Part shown: piece by piece, positions 35,971 through 44,235 of the stretch | Layout of the letters: each line of letters starts with the position of its first letter | Numbering within the stretch: position 1 is the stretch's first letter | Assembly: GCF_001729485.1 (NCBI RefSeq) | Contig: NZ_CP017157.1 | Coordinates: 1,736,001 to 1,800,000, forward strand | DNA from: Streptomyces lydicus | GTDB taxonomy: Bacteria; Actinomycetota; Actinomycetes; Streptomycetales; Streptomycetaceae | Direction of reading: 5' to 3' | DNA: 64,000 bases | The notes under the pieces: generated by a model | What the model saw: only the letters and a program-made list of their open reading frames with translations | Told to the model about the DNA's origin: nothing | The model's database searches: none | Made by a program: the position numbers and the translations under genes

Positions 35971-36876
35971 TCAGCGCGTCAAGAAGTCCGTAATGCCCGC
36001 GGTGATCCCCCGGGCCGCCTTTTCCCGCCACCCGGCGTCGGTCAATTGCGCGGCGTCCTTCGGATCGCGCATATTGCCGCACTCGATGAACACCTTCGGT
36101 ACGTGCGAGAGGTTGAGGCCGCCGAGATCGGAGCGGGTGTCGAGTCCGGTGCCGCCGCCGATGTAATTGGACCGGGCGCTTCCGGTTGCCGTGGCGAACC
36201 GGCCGGCCAGTCGCTCGCCCAGCTTCCGCGCGGGGCCGACGATCGCGGAGGTGTCGGCCGGGCCGGCGGAGACGCGTGCGGGCAGGATCACGTGGAAGCC
36301 GCGGTTGCCGGCCGCCGAGCCGTCGGCGTGGATCGAGACCGCGGCATCGGCGTGCGCCTTGTTCCCGGCGGCCGCCCGCTCGTCCACGCACGGCCCGTAG
36401 GGGCGGTCGCCGTCCTGGGTGAAGATCACCTTGGCGCCCTCGTGCTGCAGGAGGGTGCGGGCGCGGCGGGCGACGTCCAGGGTGAAGGACGCCTCGGCGT
36501 AGCCGTCGTCGGTGGCCGTGCCGGTGGTGTCGCACTCCTTGCGCCCGGTGCCGATGTCCACCTGCCGGCCGATCTCCCGGCCGTGATCGCGGTTGTGCGG
36601 GTTGTGCCCCGGGTCGAGCAGCACGGTCCTGCCCTTGAGGCGGTCGCCCGGAGCCGCCGTACCGTCGGAACCGGCGCCCTTCTTGCCGTCGGACCCGCCG
36701 GCGGCCGCGTCCGACGACCCGCCCGCCGCGGGCCGCCCGGCCCCCGGCGGACCACCGTCACCCCAGGCCCGCCACAGCAGCCAGCCCCCCAGGCTCACGA
36801 CCACCACGGCCGCCAGGACGAGGAGCAGGGTGCCGCGCAGGCGGCGGTGCGGGGGGAAAGTACTGCCGTTCGACAC
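35971..36876 (-). CDS. N-acetylmuramoyl-L-alanine amidase (Amidase_3)
   Basis: This 301-aa cell-wall hydrolase has an N-terminal membrane anchor (LLLVLAAVVVVSLGGWLLW), a Gly/Ala/Ser-rich linker, then an Amidase_3 domain. Zinc ligands are seen in LLDPGHNPHN (His), EASFTLDVAR (Glu), and AAVSIHADGS (His); the catalytic Glu is in KVFIECGNMR. It should cleave the lactyl-amide bond of peptidoglycan outside the cell, like mycobacterial Rv3717. A 20-residue insertion with KECDTTGTATDDGYAE may regulate access, as in Rv3717. It is followed upstream by a methyltransferase gene on the same strand, 19 bp away, so the two probably form an operon. Confidence 0.9.
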   Translation of the reverse strand: MSNGSTFPPHRRLRGTLLLVLAAVVVVSLGGWLLWRAWGDGGPPGAGRPAAGGSSDAAAGGSDGKKGAGSDGTAAPGDRLKGRTVLLDPGHNPHNRDHGREIGRQVDIGTGRKECDTTGTATDDGYAEASFTLDVARRARTLLQHEGAKVIFTQDGDRPYGPCVDERAAAGNKAHADAAVSIHADGSAAGNRGFHVILPARVSAGPADTSAIVGPARKLGERLAGRFATATGSARSNYIGGGTGLDTRSDLGGLNLSHVPKVFIECGNMRDPKDAAQLTDAGWREKAARGITAGITDFLTR

Positions 36877-36895
36877 GTTCGCGATCGTAGCCGCC

Positions 36896-37561
36896 TCAGG
36901 TATCGGGCCCGCTGCGCCGCAGGACGCGCAGCGACCGGTGCGCCGAGATCTCGGTGAAGGCGCCGGACTCCAGGGCCCTGCGGTAGATGCGGTACGGGGC
37001 CTGGCCCGTCCATTCGTCGACCGGGTCGGGGAACACGTCGTGGATCACCAGCAGGCCGCCGGGCGCGACATGCGGTGCCCAGCCCTCGTAGTCGGCGCTC
37101 GCGTGCTCGTCGGTGTGCCCGCCGTCGATGAAGACCAGCCCCACCGGCGTCTGCCACACCGCCGCGACCTGCGGCGAGCGGCCCACCACGGCGATCACCT
37201 GGTCCTCCAGGCCGGCGGCGTGCAGCGTGCGGCGGAAGGTGGGGAGGGTGTCCATCCGGCCGACCTCCGGGTCCACGACGTCCGGATCGTGGTAGTCCCA
37301 GCCGGGCTGCTGCTCCTCGCTGCCCCGGTGGTGGTCGACGGTGACGGCCATCACCCCGGCCTCCCGCGCGGCGTCCGCGAGCAGGATCGTGGACCGGCCG
37401 CAGTAGGTGCCGACCTCCACCAGCGGCAGCCCCAGCGCCGCGGCCTCGGCCGCCGCCGCGTACAGCGCGAGCCCCTCGTCCACGGGCATGAAGCCCTTCG
37501 CCGCCTCGAACGCGGCGAGTATCTCCGGCTTCGGAGCGGACGGAGCCGTGGGACCGGACAT
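36896..37561 (-). CDS. Class I SAM-dependent methyltransferase (Methyltransf_24 type)
   Basis: This 221-aa methyltransferase has motif I as LVEVGTYCGRSTILLADAA and the acidic beta2 end in VTVDHHRGSEEQ. A FIDGGHTDEHASADYEGWAPHVAPGGLLVIHDVF stretch is typical of the Methyltransf_24 family, and the Asp/His pairs in it could bind a divalent metal. The substrate is unknown. It lies 19 bp upstream of the amidase gene on the same strand. Confidence 0.85.
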   Translation of the reverse strand: MSGPTAPSAPKPEILAAFEAAKGFMPVDEGLALYAAAAEAAALGLPLVEVGTYCGRSTILLADAAREAGVMAVTVDHHRGSEEQQPGWDYHDPDVVDPEVGRMDTLPTFRRTLHAAGLEDQVIAVVGRSPQVAAVWQTPVGLVFIDGGHTDEHASADYEGWAPHVAPGGLLVIHDVFPDPVDEWTGQAPYRIYRRALESGAFTEISAHRSLRVLRRSGPDT

Positions 37562-38002
37562 GGGCTTCCTCCTGGTGGTGCGGTCGGATGGCTCATCGTG
37601 CCGTATCGGGTGGGACGCGTGGTGCGTGGGTGGCGCGAGCGAATATGGATGCGGCGGTGGCTTGTGGTGTGCGGGCGACGGGCTTGCCGGACTTGTGGTG
37701 GGCAGGAGATGGCCGCCAGATGGGCGCGAGATGGGCTCATGATGCGAAGGGGACTATCGGGGCGGGAGTGAATTTTCCATCCCTCGCTTTCCTTCCTTCA
37801 CTTCCTTCACTTCCGTCGTTTTCTTCGCCCCCTTCCACTTTCCGCCGCTTCCTTACGTGCGTTCCGCGCCTCCGCTTTTCACGGCGGCCGTTTCCGTGGA
37901 TGCGGCGAAAGCGAGGAATGCGCGAGGGGGGGCGTCGAGTGGGGGAGTCGGGTGGAATTCACCGGACCGCCCGCATCCGCCCGGCCCACATCGCATGCGC
38001 AG

Positions 38003-38017
38003 CTGACCTTCCGTCAG
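38003..38017. promoter_or_regulatory. CTGAC-N5-GTCAG dyad before the FadE34-like gene
   Basis: CTGACCTTCCGTCAG is a perfect dyad immediately upstream of the KstR box at 38020, with 2 bp between them. Confidence 0.5.
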
Positions 38018-38019
38018 AT

Positions 38020-38033
38020 TGGAACGTGTTCTA
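38020..38033. promoter_or_regulatory. KstR box (exact consensus), FadE34-like promoter
   Basis: TGGAACGTGTTCTA fits TnnAACnnGTTnnA and ends 11 bp before ATG 38045. The overlapping TAGTCT (38032-38037) is a good -10 hexamer for a leaderless start, so KstR binding would block RNA polymerase directly. Confidence 0.75.
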
Positions 38034-38044
38034 GTCTGCCTCGC

Positions 38045-40255
38045 ATGGGCATCGGAATCACGCAGGAGCAACGCGACCTGGCCGAAGCGGTGGCCGGATG
38101 GGCCGCCCGGACCGTGCCGCCCGAGGAGGTGCGCACACTCCTCGACGCCGCGCCCGGCCGGCACGGGCGCCCCGCCCACTGGAACGCCCTCGCCGCGCAG
38201 GGCCTGCTCGGCCTGCACCTCCCCGAGGCCGACGGCGGAGGCGGCGGCACCCTCCTCGACCTCGCCGTGGTGTTGGAGGAGCTGGGCCGCGCCGCGCTCC
38301 CCGGCCCCTGCCTGCCCACCACCCTCGCCGCCGCGCTGCTGCACCGCGCCGGCGCCCGGACTCTCGCACGAGCCCTCGCCACCGGCGAACTCGTCGGCGC
38401 CGTCGCACTCGGCCCGGGCACGCTCACCGCCGTCGAGGCCGCCGACGGCTACGTCCTGGAGGGCACCGCGCCGCCGGTCCTCGCCGGTGCCGACGCGGAC
38501 CTGATCGTGCTGGCCGCCGAGGCACCCACCGAAACGGTGTGGCTCGCCGTCGACGCCGAGGCACTGGCGGTACGCGTCCAGGAGAGCGCCGACCCGACCC
38601 GGCCCACCGCCGAGGTCGTCGCACACGGCGTCCGGGTGCCCGGCGAACGGCTGCTGGACCTCGACGGCACCCTCGTCCAGGACCTGGCCGGTGTGCTGTT
38701 CGCCGCGGAGTCCTGCGGCACGGCCGCCTGGGCGCTCGCCACCGCCACCGAACACGCCACCGTACGCGAGCAGTTCGGCCGCCCCATCGGCCAGTTCCAG
38801 GCCGTCAAGCACCTCTGTGCCGACATGCTCGTACGCTGCGAGCAGGCCCGCGCCCTGGTCTGGGACGCGGCCCGCGCGGCGCACGAGCCGCCCGGCCCCC
38901 GCGGGCTGGCCGCCGCGCTCGCCACCGCCACCGCCCTGGACGCCGCCTTCAGCTGCGCCAAGGACTGCATCCAGATCCTCGGCGGCATCGGCTTCACCTG
39001 GGAGCACGACGCCCATCTGCACCTGCGCCGGGCACTGGTGGCCCGCCAGCTGCTCGGCGGCGGCGACGTCCACCGGCGGCGCGCCGCCCGCCTCGCCGCG
39101 GACGGCGTCCGGCGCGCGCTGCGCCTGGAACTGCCCGCCGAGGCCGACCGGTACCGCGCCGACGCCCGGGCCGTCATCGACCCGGTCCGCGGCCTGGACC
39201 CCGCCGCGGTACGCCGCCGGCTCGCCCCCACCGGCTACGCCGCCCCGCACCTCCCCAGGCCCTACGGGCTGGGCGCCGACCCCGTCCAGCAGCTGGCGAT
39301 CCAGCAGGAGTTGGCGGCCGCCGGGGTGCGGATCAGCGAGCTGGGCATCGCCACCTGGGTGGTGCCCTCGCTGATCGCCCACGGCACCCCGGCCCAGCAG
39401 GAGCGCTTCCTGGAGCCGACGCTGCGCGGCGAACTGCGGTGGTGCCAGCTGTTCTCCGAGCCCGGGGCGGGCTCCGACCTGGCGTCGCTGCGGACCCGCG
39501 CCGAACGCGTCGGGGGCGGGGGCTGGCGGGTCAACGGCCAGAAGGTGTGGACCTCGGCCGCCCGGTGGGCCGGCCACGGCATCCTGCTGGCCCGTACCGA
39601 CCCGGACGCGCCCAAGCACCAGGGGCTGACGTTCTTCGTCGTCGACATGGCGAGCCCCGGCATCGACGTCCGCCCGCTGAAGGAGATCACCGGGGAGGAG
39701 CTCTTCAACGAGGTCTACTTCGACGACGTGCTGCTGCCGGCCGACGCGGTGGTCGGTGCGGTGCACAACGGCTGGCAGGTGGCCCGCACCACGCTGGACA
39801 ACGAACGCGTCCACATGGCCGACCAGTTGACCTTCGACACCGGCCTGGAGGCGATCGTCGAACGGGTCGCCGCGCCGGACGGGCCGGTGCGGGCGGGGTC
39901 CGACCCGGAGGGGCTGCTGACGAAGGTGGGCGGGCTGGCGGCCGAGGCGCACGCCCTGGGCTGCATCGGGCTGCGCACCACGCTCCGGCAGGTGTCGGGG
40001 CTGGAGCCGGGCGCCGGTGCGAGCATCCGCAAGCTGGTGCAGACCCCGCACCAGCAGAAGGTCGCCGAGCTGGCGCTGGAGCTGCTCGGCCCGGCCGGCG
40101 CGGTGCGCGAAGGGGCCGGTGAGCGGGCGCTGCACGGCTTCTTGATGTCGCGCTGTCTGACCATCGCCGGCGGCACCACCCAGGTGCAGCGCAACGTCGT
40201 GGCGGAGCGGCTGCTCGGCCTGCCCCGCGACCCGGAGCCCCGCCCCCTGATCTGA
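38045..40255 (+). CDS. fadE34: Fused double acyl-CoA dehydrogenase (FadE34/ChsE3-like)
   Basis: This 736-aa protein has two acyl-CoA dehydrogenase domains in one chain. The N-terminal half contains EHATVREQFGRPIGQFQAVKH and CIQILGGIGFTWEHDAHLHLRRA. The C-terminal half has FSEPGAGSDLASL, WRVNGQKVWTSAARWA and SRCLTIAGGTTQVQRNVVAERLLGLPR. The family's normal subunit is about 390 aa; the fusion and order match mycobacterial FadE34 (about 711 aa), which dehydrogenates steroid side-chain acyl-CoA. Catalysis probably uses the Glu of FTWEHD. A KstR box and -10 hexamer lie just before ATG 38045, with no Shine-Dalgarno. It is followed by an Ltp-like thiolase gene. Confidence 0.86.
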   Translation: MGIGITQEQRDLAEAVAGWAARTVPPEEVRTLLDAAPGRHGRPAHWNALAAQGLLGLHLPEADGGGGGTLLDLAVVLEELGRAALPGPCLPTTLAAALLHRAGARTLARALATGELVGAVALGPGTLTAVEAADGYVLEGTAPPVLAGADADLIVLAAEAPTETVWLAVDAEALAVRVQESADPTRPTAEVVAHGVRVPGERLLDLDGTLVQDLAGVLFAAESCGTAAWALATATEHATVREQFGRPIGQFQAVKHLCADMLVRCEQARALVWDAARAAHEPPGPRGLAAALATATALDAAFSCAKDCIQILGGIGFTWEHDAHLHLRRALVARQLLGGGDVHRRRAARLAADGVRRALRLELPAEADRYRADARAVIDPVRGLDPAAVRRRLAPTGYAAPHLPRPYGLGADPVQQLAIQQELAAAGVRISELGIATWVVPSLIAHGTPAQQERFLEPTLRGELRWCQLFSEPGAGSDLASLRTRAERVGGGGWRVNGQKVWTSAARWAGHGILLARTDPDAPKHQGLTFFVVDMASPGIDVRPLKEITGEELFNEVYFDDVLLPADAVVGAVHNGWQVARTTLDNERVHMADQLTFDTGLEAIVERVAAPDGPVRAGSDPEGLLTKVGGLAAEAHALGCIGLRTTLRQVSGLEPGAGASIRKLVQTPHQQKVAELALELLGPAGAVREGAGERALHGFLMSRCLTIAGGTTQVQRNVVAERLLGLPRDPEPRPLI

Positions 40256-40334
40256 CCCCGCCCCCACCCGGTGCCCCGCTCCCCGCTCCCCGTTTCCCGT
40301 TGTTCGTTCCGCGCTGACCGTTCTGGAGGACCGC

Positions 40335-41528
40335 ATGGCCGGCAAGGCATACATCGTCGGTGTGGGCATGACCGCGTTCGAGAAGCCCGAGACCCGCGCC
40401 TGGCAGTACTGGGACATGGTGAAGGAAGCGGGCGGCGCGGCCCTCGCGGACGCCGGGACCGGTTACGAGGCCGTCGAGCAGGTGGTGGCCGGCTACTGCT
40501 TCCAGCCCTCGACGGCCGGTCAGCGCGCCGTCTACGAACTGGGCCTGACCGGCGTGCCCGTCTACAACGTCAACAACAACTGCGCGACCGGCTCGACCGC
40601 GCTGATGATGGCGCGGCAGTTCGTCGAGGCGGGCATCGACGACTGCGTGCTGGCGCTCGGTTTCGAGAAGATGCGGCGTGGCGCGCTGGGCGGCGGTGCG
40701 GACGGCGGGGACTTCGCGACCTCGCCGGTGGCCCGCCACTACGGGGTGATGGCGGCCGCCCACGGCTTCGAGCGGACCCCGCCCACCGCCCAGATCTTCG
40801 GCAACGCGGCCCGCGAGCACATGGAGCGCCACGGCACCACCGCCGAGCAGCTCGCCGCCGTCGGCGCCAAGAACCACCGGCATTCCGCGCACAACCCGTA
40901 CGCGCAGTTCCGGGACGTCCACACGGTCGAGGAGGTGCTCGCCGCCCGGACCGTCCACCGGCCGCTGACCAAGCTGCAGTGCTCACCGACCTCCGACGGC
41001 GCGGCCGCGGCGGTCGTCGCCTCCGAGCGGTTCGTCCGCGAACACGGCCTGGCGGACCGGGCGGTGGAGATCGCCGGCCAGGCCATGACGACCGATACGG
41101 AGGACAGTTTCAGCGCCGGCTCCTGCATCGACGTCGTCGGCAAACCGATGTCGCGAGCCGCCGCCCTGCAGGCGTACGCGGCGAGCGGCCTCGGCATCGA
41201 GGACGTCGACGTCATCGAACTGCACGACTGCTTCTCCATCAACGAGCTGCTGACGTACGAGGCGCTGGGCCTGTGCCCGGACGGCGCGTCGGGAAAGCTG
41301 GTCGCCGACGGGGCCACCACCTACGGCGGCCGCTGGGTGGTCAATCCGTCCGGCGGCCTGATCTCGAAGGGGCACCCGCTGGGCGCGACGGGCCTGGCCC
41401 AGGCCGCCGAACTCGTTTGGCAGCTCCGCGGTACGGCCGGCGACCGCCAGGTCCCCGACGCCCGGGTCGGCCTCGCCCACAACATCGGACTGGGCGGGGC
41501 GGCGGTGGTGACCCTCCTCCGGAGGTGA
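40335..41528 (+). CDS. Lipid-transfer-protein-like thiolase (Ltp/SCP-x type)
   Basis: This 397-aa thiolase-fold enzyme starts MAGKAYIVGVGMTAFEKPET. It has the nucleophilic Cys in NVNNNCATGSTALMMA, a His in ELHDCFSINELL and GHPLGATG near the C-terminus, as in SCP-x thiolases and mycobacterial Ltp proteins. It would cleave 3-ketoacyl-CoA or act as a retro-aldolase on a steroid acyl-CoA. It lacks a DUF35 partner here. It lies 79 bp after the FadE34-like gene, is preceded by GGAGGA, and is probably in the same KstR-controlled operon. Confidence 0.86.
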   Translation: MAGKAYIVGVGMTAFEKPETRAWQYWDMVKEAGGAALADAGTGYEAVEQVVAGYCFQPSTAGQRAVYELGLTGVPVYNVNNNCATGSTALMMARQFVEAGIDDCVLALGFEKMRRGALGGGADGGDFATSPVARHYGVMAAAHGFERTPPTAQIFGNAAREHMERHGTTAEQLAAVGAKNHRHSAHNPYAQFRDVHTVEEVLAARTVHRPLTKLQCSPTSDGAAAAVVASERFVREHGLADRAVEIAGQAMTTDTEDSFSAGSCIDVVGKPMSRAAALQAYAASGLGIEDVDVIELHDCFSINELLTYEALGLCPDGASGKLVADGATTYGGRWVVNPSGGLISKGHPLGATGLAQAAELVWQLRGTAGDRQVPDARVGLAHNIGLGGAAVVTLLRR

Positions 41529-41550
41529 GCCGTCCGCCCGACGGCGCGGC

Positions 41551-41838
41551 TCAGTCGCCCGAGAAGCCGAAAACCCCCAGGTGGGTGGGGGCATCGCCGG
41601 TGTACAGCGCGACGTACCTGCCGGTCCACCGCATACCGCACTCGTCAAAAAGCCGCTCCGCGCGGCCGGGTGGAAGTCCGACGGCCGCTCGGTCCCGGCC
41701 GAGTGCCTCCTCGAACTGGCCGGGCGTGGGGCGGTCGGTGCCGAAGTGGAGCGCGGGGCGCTGGGGTGCCAGCGGGCGCAGCGTCCCGTAGTCCTCGATG
41801 CTGAACGGTGTGACGTACTTCCAGCCACTGGCACCCAT
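41551..41838 (-). CDS. Small MGASGW-type protein, unknown function
   Basis: This 95-aa protein starts MGASGWKYVTPF, an N-terminus shared with a group of larger uncharacterised Streptomyces proteins. It continues with a small alpha/beta segment ending YVALYTGDAPTHLGVFGFSGD. No catalytic motif or membrane helix is visible. Being shorter than the relatives I recall, it may be a reduced version. It lies alone between the thiolase (convergent) and the DUF1772 gene. Confidence 0.6.
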   Translation of the reverse strand: MGASGWKYVTPFSIEDYGTLRPLAPQRPALHFGTDRPTPGQFEEALGRDRAAVGLPPGRAERLFDECGMRWTGRYVALYTGDAPTHLGVFGFSGD

Positions 41839-41979
41839 CGCCCGCTCCTCCCGCTCCTCCCGCTGACGTCCCTCAACAGCGCTGACACCTTAGGGAAAGC
41901 CACTGACACCGGAAGCCGGGCGGGTGGGGCAGGGGCGCGGCCTGGCCGGGGCCCGCACCCGCCCCGTCCCGTGCGCCCG

Positions 41980-42426
41980 CTAGACCAGGGCGACGACGAA
42001 CAGGGTGAAGGCGAGCACGATGACGCCCACGCGGACGTAGTGGAAGCGGTCCCACCGCCTCATCTGCTGCTTCCAGTCCGCGGGGACGCCTTTGTGGGAC
42101 CAGGTCGCGACGCGCGAGTTGATCGGCACGAGCAGCAGGACCGACATCACCACGCTCAGTACGAGCAGTGCGGTGCCCGCGATGACGAGTGGCGTGCCCG
42201 GGCCGCCGCGGCCCAGTACGGCCCACGCCGCGCCGAGGACGACCGAGCCGATGTACCAGAACGGCATGACCCGGCCGAGGATCCGTGCCCCGTCGCTGCG
42301 GGCGTCGAGACCGCCGTCGTTCGGGAGCCGGTCCAGGATCGGATTGACGAACACCGCCACCGCGAACTCCACACCCACCATGAGCCCCACCACGACGACC
42401 GTGACGACGGTCAGTACGTCCAGCAT
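41980..42426 (-). CDS. DUF1772 membrane protein
   Basis: This 148-aa protein has four hydrophobic helices (VLTVVTVVVVGLMVGVEFAVAVFVNPIL, VMPFWYIGSVVLGAAWAVLG, PLVIAGTALLVLSVVMSVLLLVPI, VRVGVIVLAFTLFVVAL). VNPILDRLP and PINSRVATW are typical of DUF1772, the family that includes anthrone oxygenase-like enzymes. ATG 42426 follows GGGAGGGG. It is divergent from a TetR gene, with two matching operators between them, so it is the probable target of that regulator. Confidence 0.82.
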   Translation of the reverse strand: MLDVLTVVTVVVVGLMVGVEFAVAVFVNPILDRLPNDGGLDARSDGARILGRVMPFWYIGSVVLGAAWAVLGRGGPGTPLVIAGTALLVLSVVMSVLLLVPINSRVATWSHKGVPADWKQQMRRWDRFHYVRVGVIVLAFTLFVVALV

Positions 42427-42447
42427 GTCCCCTCCCAGGGAGTCGAT

Positions 42448-42462
42448 TCTAGCGGCGCTAGA
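42448..42462. promoter_or_regulatory. TetR operator 1 (TCTAGC-N3-GCTAGA)
   Basis: A perfect 6-bp inverted repeat with GGC spacer lies 21 bp upstream of the DUF1772 start. It is identical in both arms to the operator at 42499-42513. Confidence 0.65.
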
Positions 42463-42498
42463 TTCAAGTTCGATGCTAGGCGTGTCATCGCTCTGTTG

Positions 42499-42513
42499 TC
42501 TAGCGGTGCTAGA
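42499..42513. promoter_or_regulatory. TetR operator 2 (TCTAGC-N3-GCTAGA)
   Basis: The same dyad with a GGT spacer ends 8 bp before the TetR ATG, ideally placed for autorepression. Its centre is 51 bp from that of operator 1. Confidence 0.65.
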
Positions 42514-42521
42514 ATCAATCC

Positions 42522-43097
42522 ATGTCGGTACGTGAACGCAAGGAACGCGAGCGGGCCCAGCGCCACAGGCTGATCGTCTCCACGGCCCGGGAGCTCGCCG
42601 AGGCACAGGGGTGGGACGCCGTCACCACCCGCCGGCTCGCCGCGCAGATCGAGTACAGCCAGCCCGTGCTCTACGGCCACTTCCGCGGCAAGAGGGAGAT
42701 CGTGGGGGCGGTCGCGCTGGAGGGGTTCGCCGAGCTGACGACCGCACTGCGCAGCGCGGTGGCGGAGGGGCCCGCGGGACGGGAGGCGGTGGCCGCCCTG
42801 GCTCGTGCCTACACCGGCTTCGCCGCGGACAATCCCGCCCTCTACGACGCGATGTTCAGCCTCGACAACGGCCTCCCCTTCGCCGACGAGGCCACGCCCG
42901 CCCCGCTGCGGGAGGCGTTCGGCGCGCTGCTGGATCCGCTCGTCGGCCACGCGCACCCCGATGAGCCGGGGCTGTTCGTCGAGACGTTCTGGGCCGCGCT
43001 GCACGGGCTGGTCACCCTCACCCGCGCCGGCCGCCTGCCCGCCGACCGGGTCCCCGACCGCCTCGCGCTCCTGGTCGACCGGTTCGTACCCAAGTAG
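42522..43097 (+). CDS. TetR-family regulator of the DUF1772 gene
   Basis: This 191-aa TetR protein has a basic N-terminus (SVRERKERERAQRHRLIVSTAREL) and an HTH of VTTRRLAAQIEYSQPVLYGHFRGKREIV. The rest is a helical ligand-binding domain with a WAALHGLVTLTRAGRLP dimer helix, close to the TetR_C_33-like group. Two identical TCTAGC-N3-GCTAGA operators flank the divergent promoters. A hairpin about 80 bp after the stop, now split by an IS982 insertion, may be its terminator. Confidence 0.87.
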   Translation: MSVRERKERERAQRHRLIVSTARELAEAQGWDAVTTRRLAAQIEYSQPVLYGHFRGKREIVGAVALEGFAELTTALRSAVAEGPAGREAVAALARAYTGFAADNPALYDAMFSLDNGLPFADEATPAPLREAFGALLDPLVGHAHPDEPGLFVETFWAALHGLVTLTRAGRLPADRVPDRLALLVDRFVPK

Positions 43098-43177
43098 GGG
43101 CACTTACGCGGGCGCCGAGGTGTGAGCCGGACCGCCGGACCCGTCCGCCGCCAACTCCGCCCGTGCCCTCCGTCGTT

Positions 43178-43197
43178 GGTCCTAGGGCCCGCCCTAG
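43178..43197 (+). terminator. Remnant of a hairpin terminator split by the insertion sequence
   Basis: The left arm GGTCCTAGGGC (43178-43188), CC, and GCCCTAG (43191-43197) remain here; the last four bases of the right arm, GACC, now lie at 44173-44176. Joined at the CTAG duplication, they form an 11-bp perfect inverted repeat, probably the former terminator of the TetR gene. Confidence 0.6.
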
Positions 43198-44168
43198 ACG
43201 AGTAAGTCCGAAGTCTTCGGGCGCATGAAGCGAGGGTCTCGTTGGTTCGTTTGTGACGACAAACCTGGAGACCCTCGCGACTGCACTGTACGTGAGGATC
43301 GATGACTCTCTGGCAGGAACGCGGCGGACAGGGCGTCCACCGAGGCTGACGGATGCCGAACTGTTGACGCTCGCGGTCATGCAGGCCGTACTCGGCTTCG
43401 TCTCCGAGGCCCGCTGGCTGCGGTTCGCCCGCACCCATCTGGCGGCCGAGTTCCCCTACCTGCCCGAACAGTCCGGCTACAACAAGCGCCTGCGGGCCGC
43501 GAACACCCTGCTCGGCCGCTTCATTCGCACCCTCGCCCGCGACACGGATCTGTGGCACGACGACGTATGGATCGTGGACTCCACACCCGTGGAATGCGCC
43601 CGCTCACGCCCCACCGTCAAACGCTCCGGCCTGGCCGGCTGGGCCGCTTACTCCTACTGTCCCTCGCACTCACGGTTCTTCTGGGGCCTGCGCCTGCACC
43701 TGATCTGCACACCTGGTGGACTACCGATCGCCTGGGCTCTGGCCAACCCCAAGACGGACGAACGCGAAGTCCTCGCAGGCATGCTCACCCAGGACGCCGA
43801 CCTGCTGGCCACCCGCCCCGGGCAGACGGTTATCGGCGACAAGGGCTACGTCTCCAAGCACCTCGACGCCTTCATGGCCCAACACGGCCTGACCCTGCTG
43901 CGGCCCAGCTACCGCAACAAGAAGCCCCGGCCAGGAGAGCACCTCCTCAAACCGATCCGGCAGCTGATCGAGTCGGTCAACGACACCCTCAAAGGCCAGC
44001 TCGACCTCGAACGCCACGGAGCCAGAACCCCAGCCGGAGTCCTGGCCCGCGTCGGACAACGCATCCTCGCTCTCACCGCCGCGATCTGGCACAACCGGGC
44101 CACCGGAACACCGATCACACGATCACTGATCGCCTACGACCACTGACCAGGGCTTCGGACTTACTCGT
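43198..44168 (+). mobile_element. Intact IS982-family insertion sequence
   Basis: The element is about 971 bp with one transposase gene. The ends are perfect inverted repeats of ACGAGTAAGTCCGAAG (43198-43213 and 44153-44168), flanked by the 4-bp direct repeat CTAG (43194-43197 and 44169-44172). CTAG is itself a palindrome, so counting it the symmetry is longer. Perfect ends and an uninterrupted ORF indicate a recent, probably active, copy. Confidence 0.85.
43253..44146 (+). CDS. IS982-family transposase
   Basis: This 297-aa DDE transposase has the first Asp in WIVDSTPVECARS, the second in TVIGDKGYVSKHLDAF, and the catalytic Glu probably in RQLIESVNDTLKGQLDLERHG. The N-terminal LTLAVMQAVLGFVSEARWLRFAR is typical of the actinobacterial IS982 group. 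The GTG start is the first codon consistent with homologues (MTTNLETLATALYVRID). It occupies nearly the whole element and appears intact. Confidence 0.9.
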   Translation: MTTNLETLATALYVRIDDSLAGTRRTGRPPRLTDAELLTLAVMQAVLGFVSEARWLRFARTHLAAEFPYLPEQSGYNKRLRAANTLLGRFIRTLARDTDLWHDDVWIVDSTPVECARSRPTVKRSGLAGWAAYSYCPSHSRFFWGLRLHLICTPGGLPIAWALANPKTDEREVLAGMLTQDADLLATRPGQTVIGDKGYVSKHLDAFMAQHGLTLLRPSYRNKKPRPGEHLLKPIRQLIESVNDTLKGQLDLERHGARTPAGVLARVGQRILALTAAIWHNRATGTPITRSLIAYDH

Positions 44169-44235
44169 CTAGGACCCCGGTCAGGTGCCGGATGCACCGA
44201 TATCCCGATGCGGGACGGAAGCGGCCGGTGCGAGC

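Larger units (their letters stand above)
37562..38044. other. 483-bp intergenic region with a pyrimidine-rich tract
   Basis: No convincing gene is seen. The segment from about 37775 to 37854 is almost entirely C and T on the plus strand and contains two copies of CCTTCACTT (37793-37811). The right end holds the CTGAC-N5-GTCAG dyad and KstR box of the FadE34-like gene. Both flanking genes are transcribed away from the gap. Confidence 0.6.

Noticed and set aside
37853..40417. 854-codon minus-strand frame opposite the FadE34-like gene
   Set aside because: Shadow of a strongly coding plus-strand gene; the translation is Gly/Gln/Arg-rich without motifs.
43198..44168. IS element as IS5/IS427 type because of the CTAG target
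   Set aside because: The transposase N-terminus and DDE context match the actinobacterial IS982 group; the CTAG repeat alone is not decisive.
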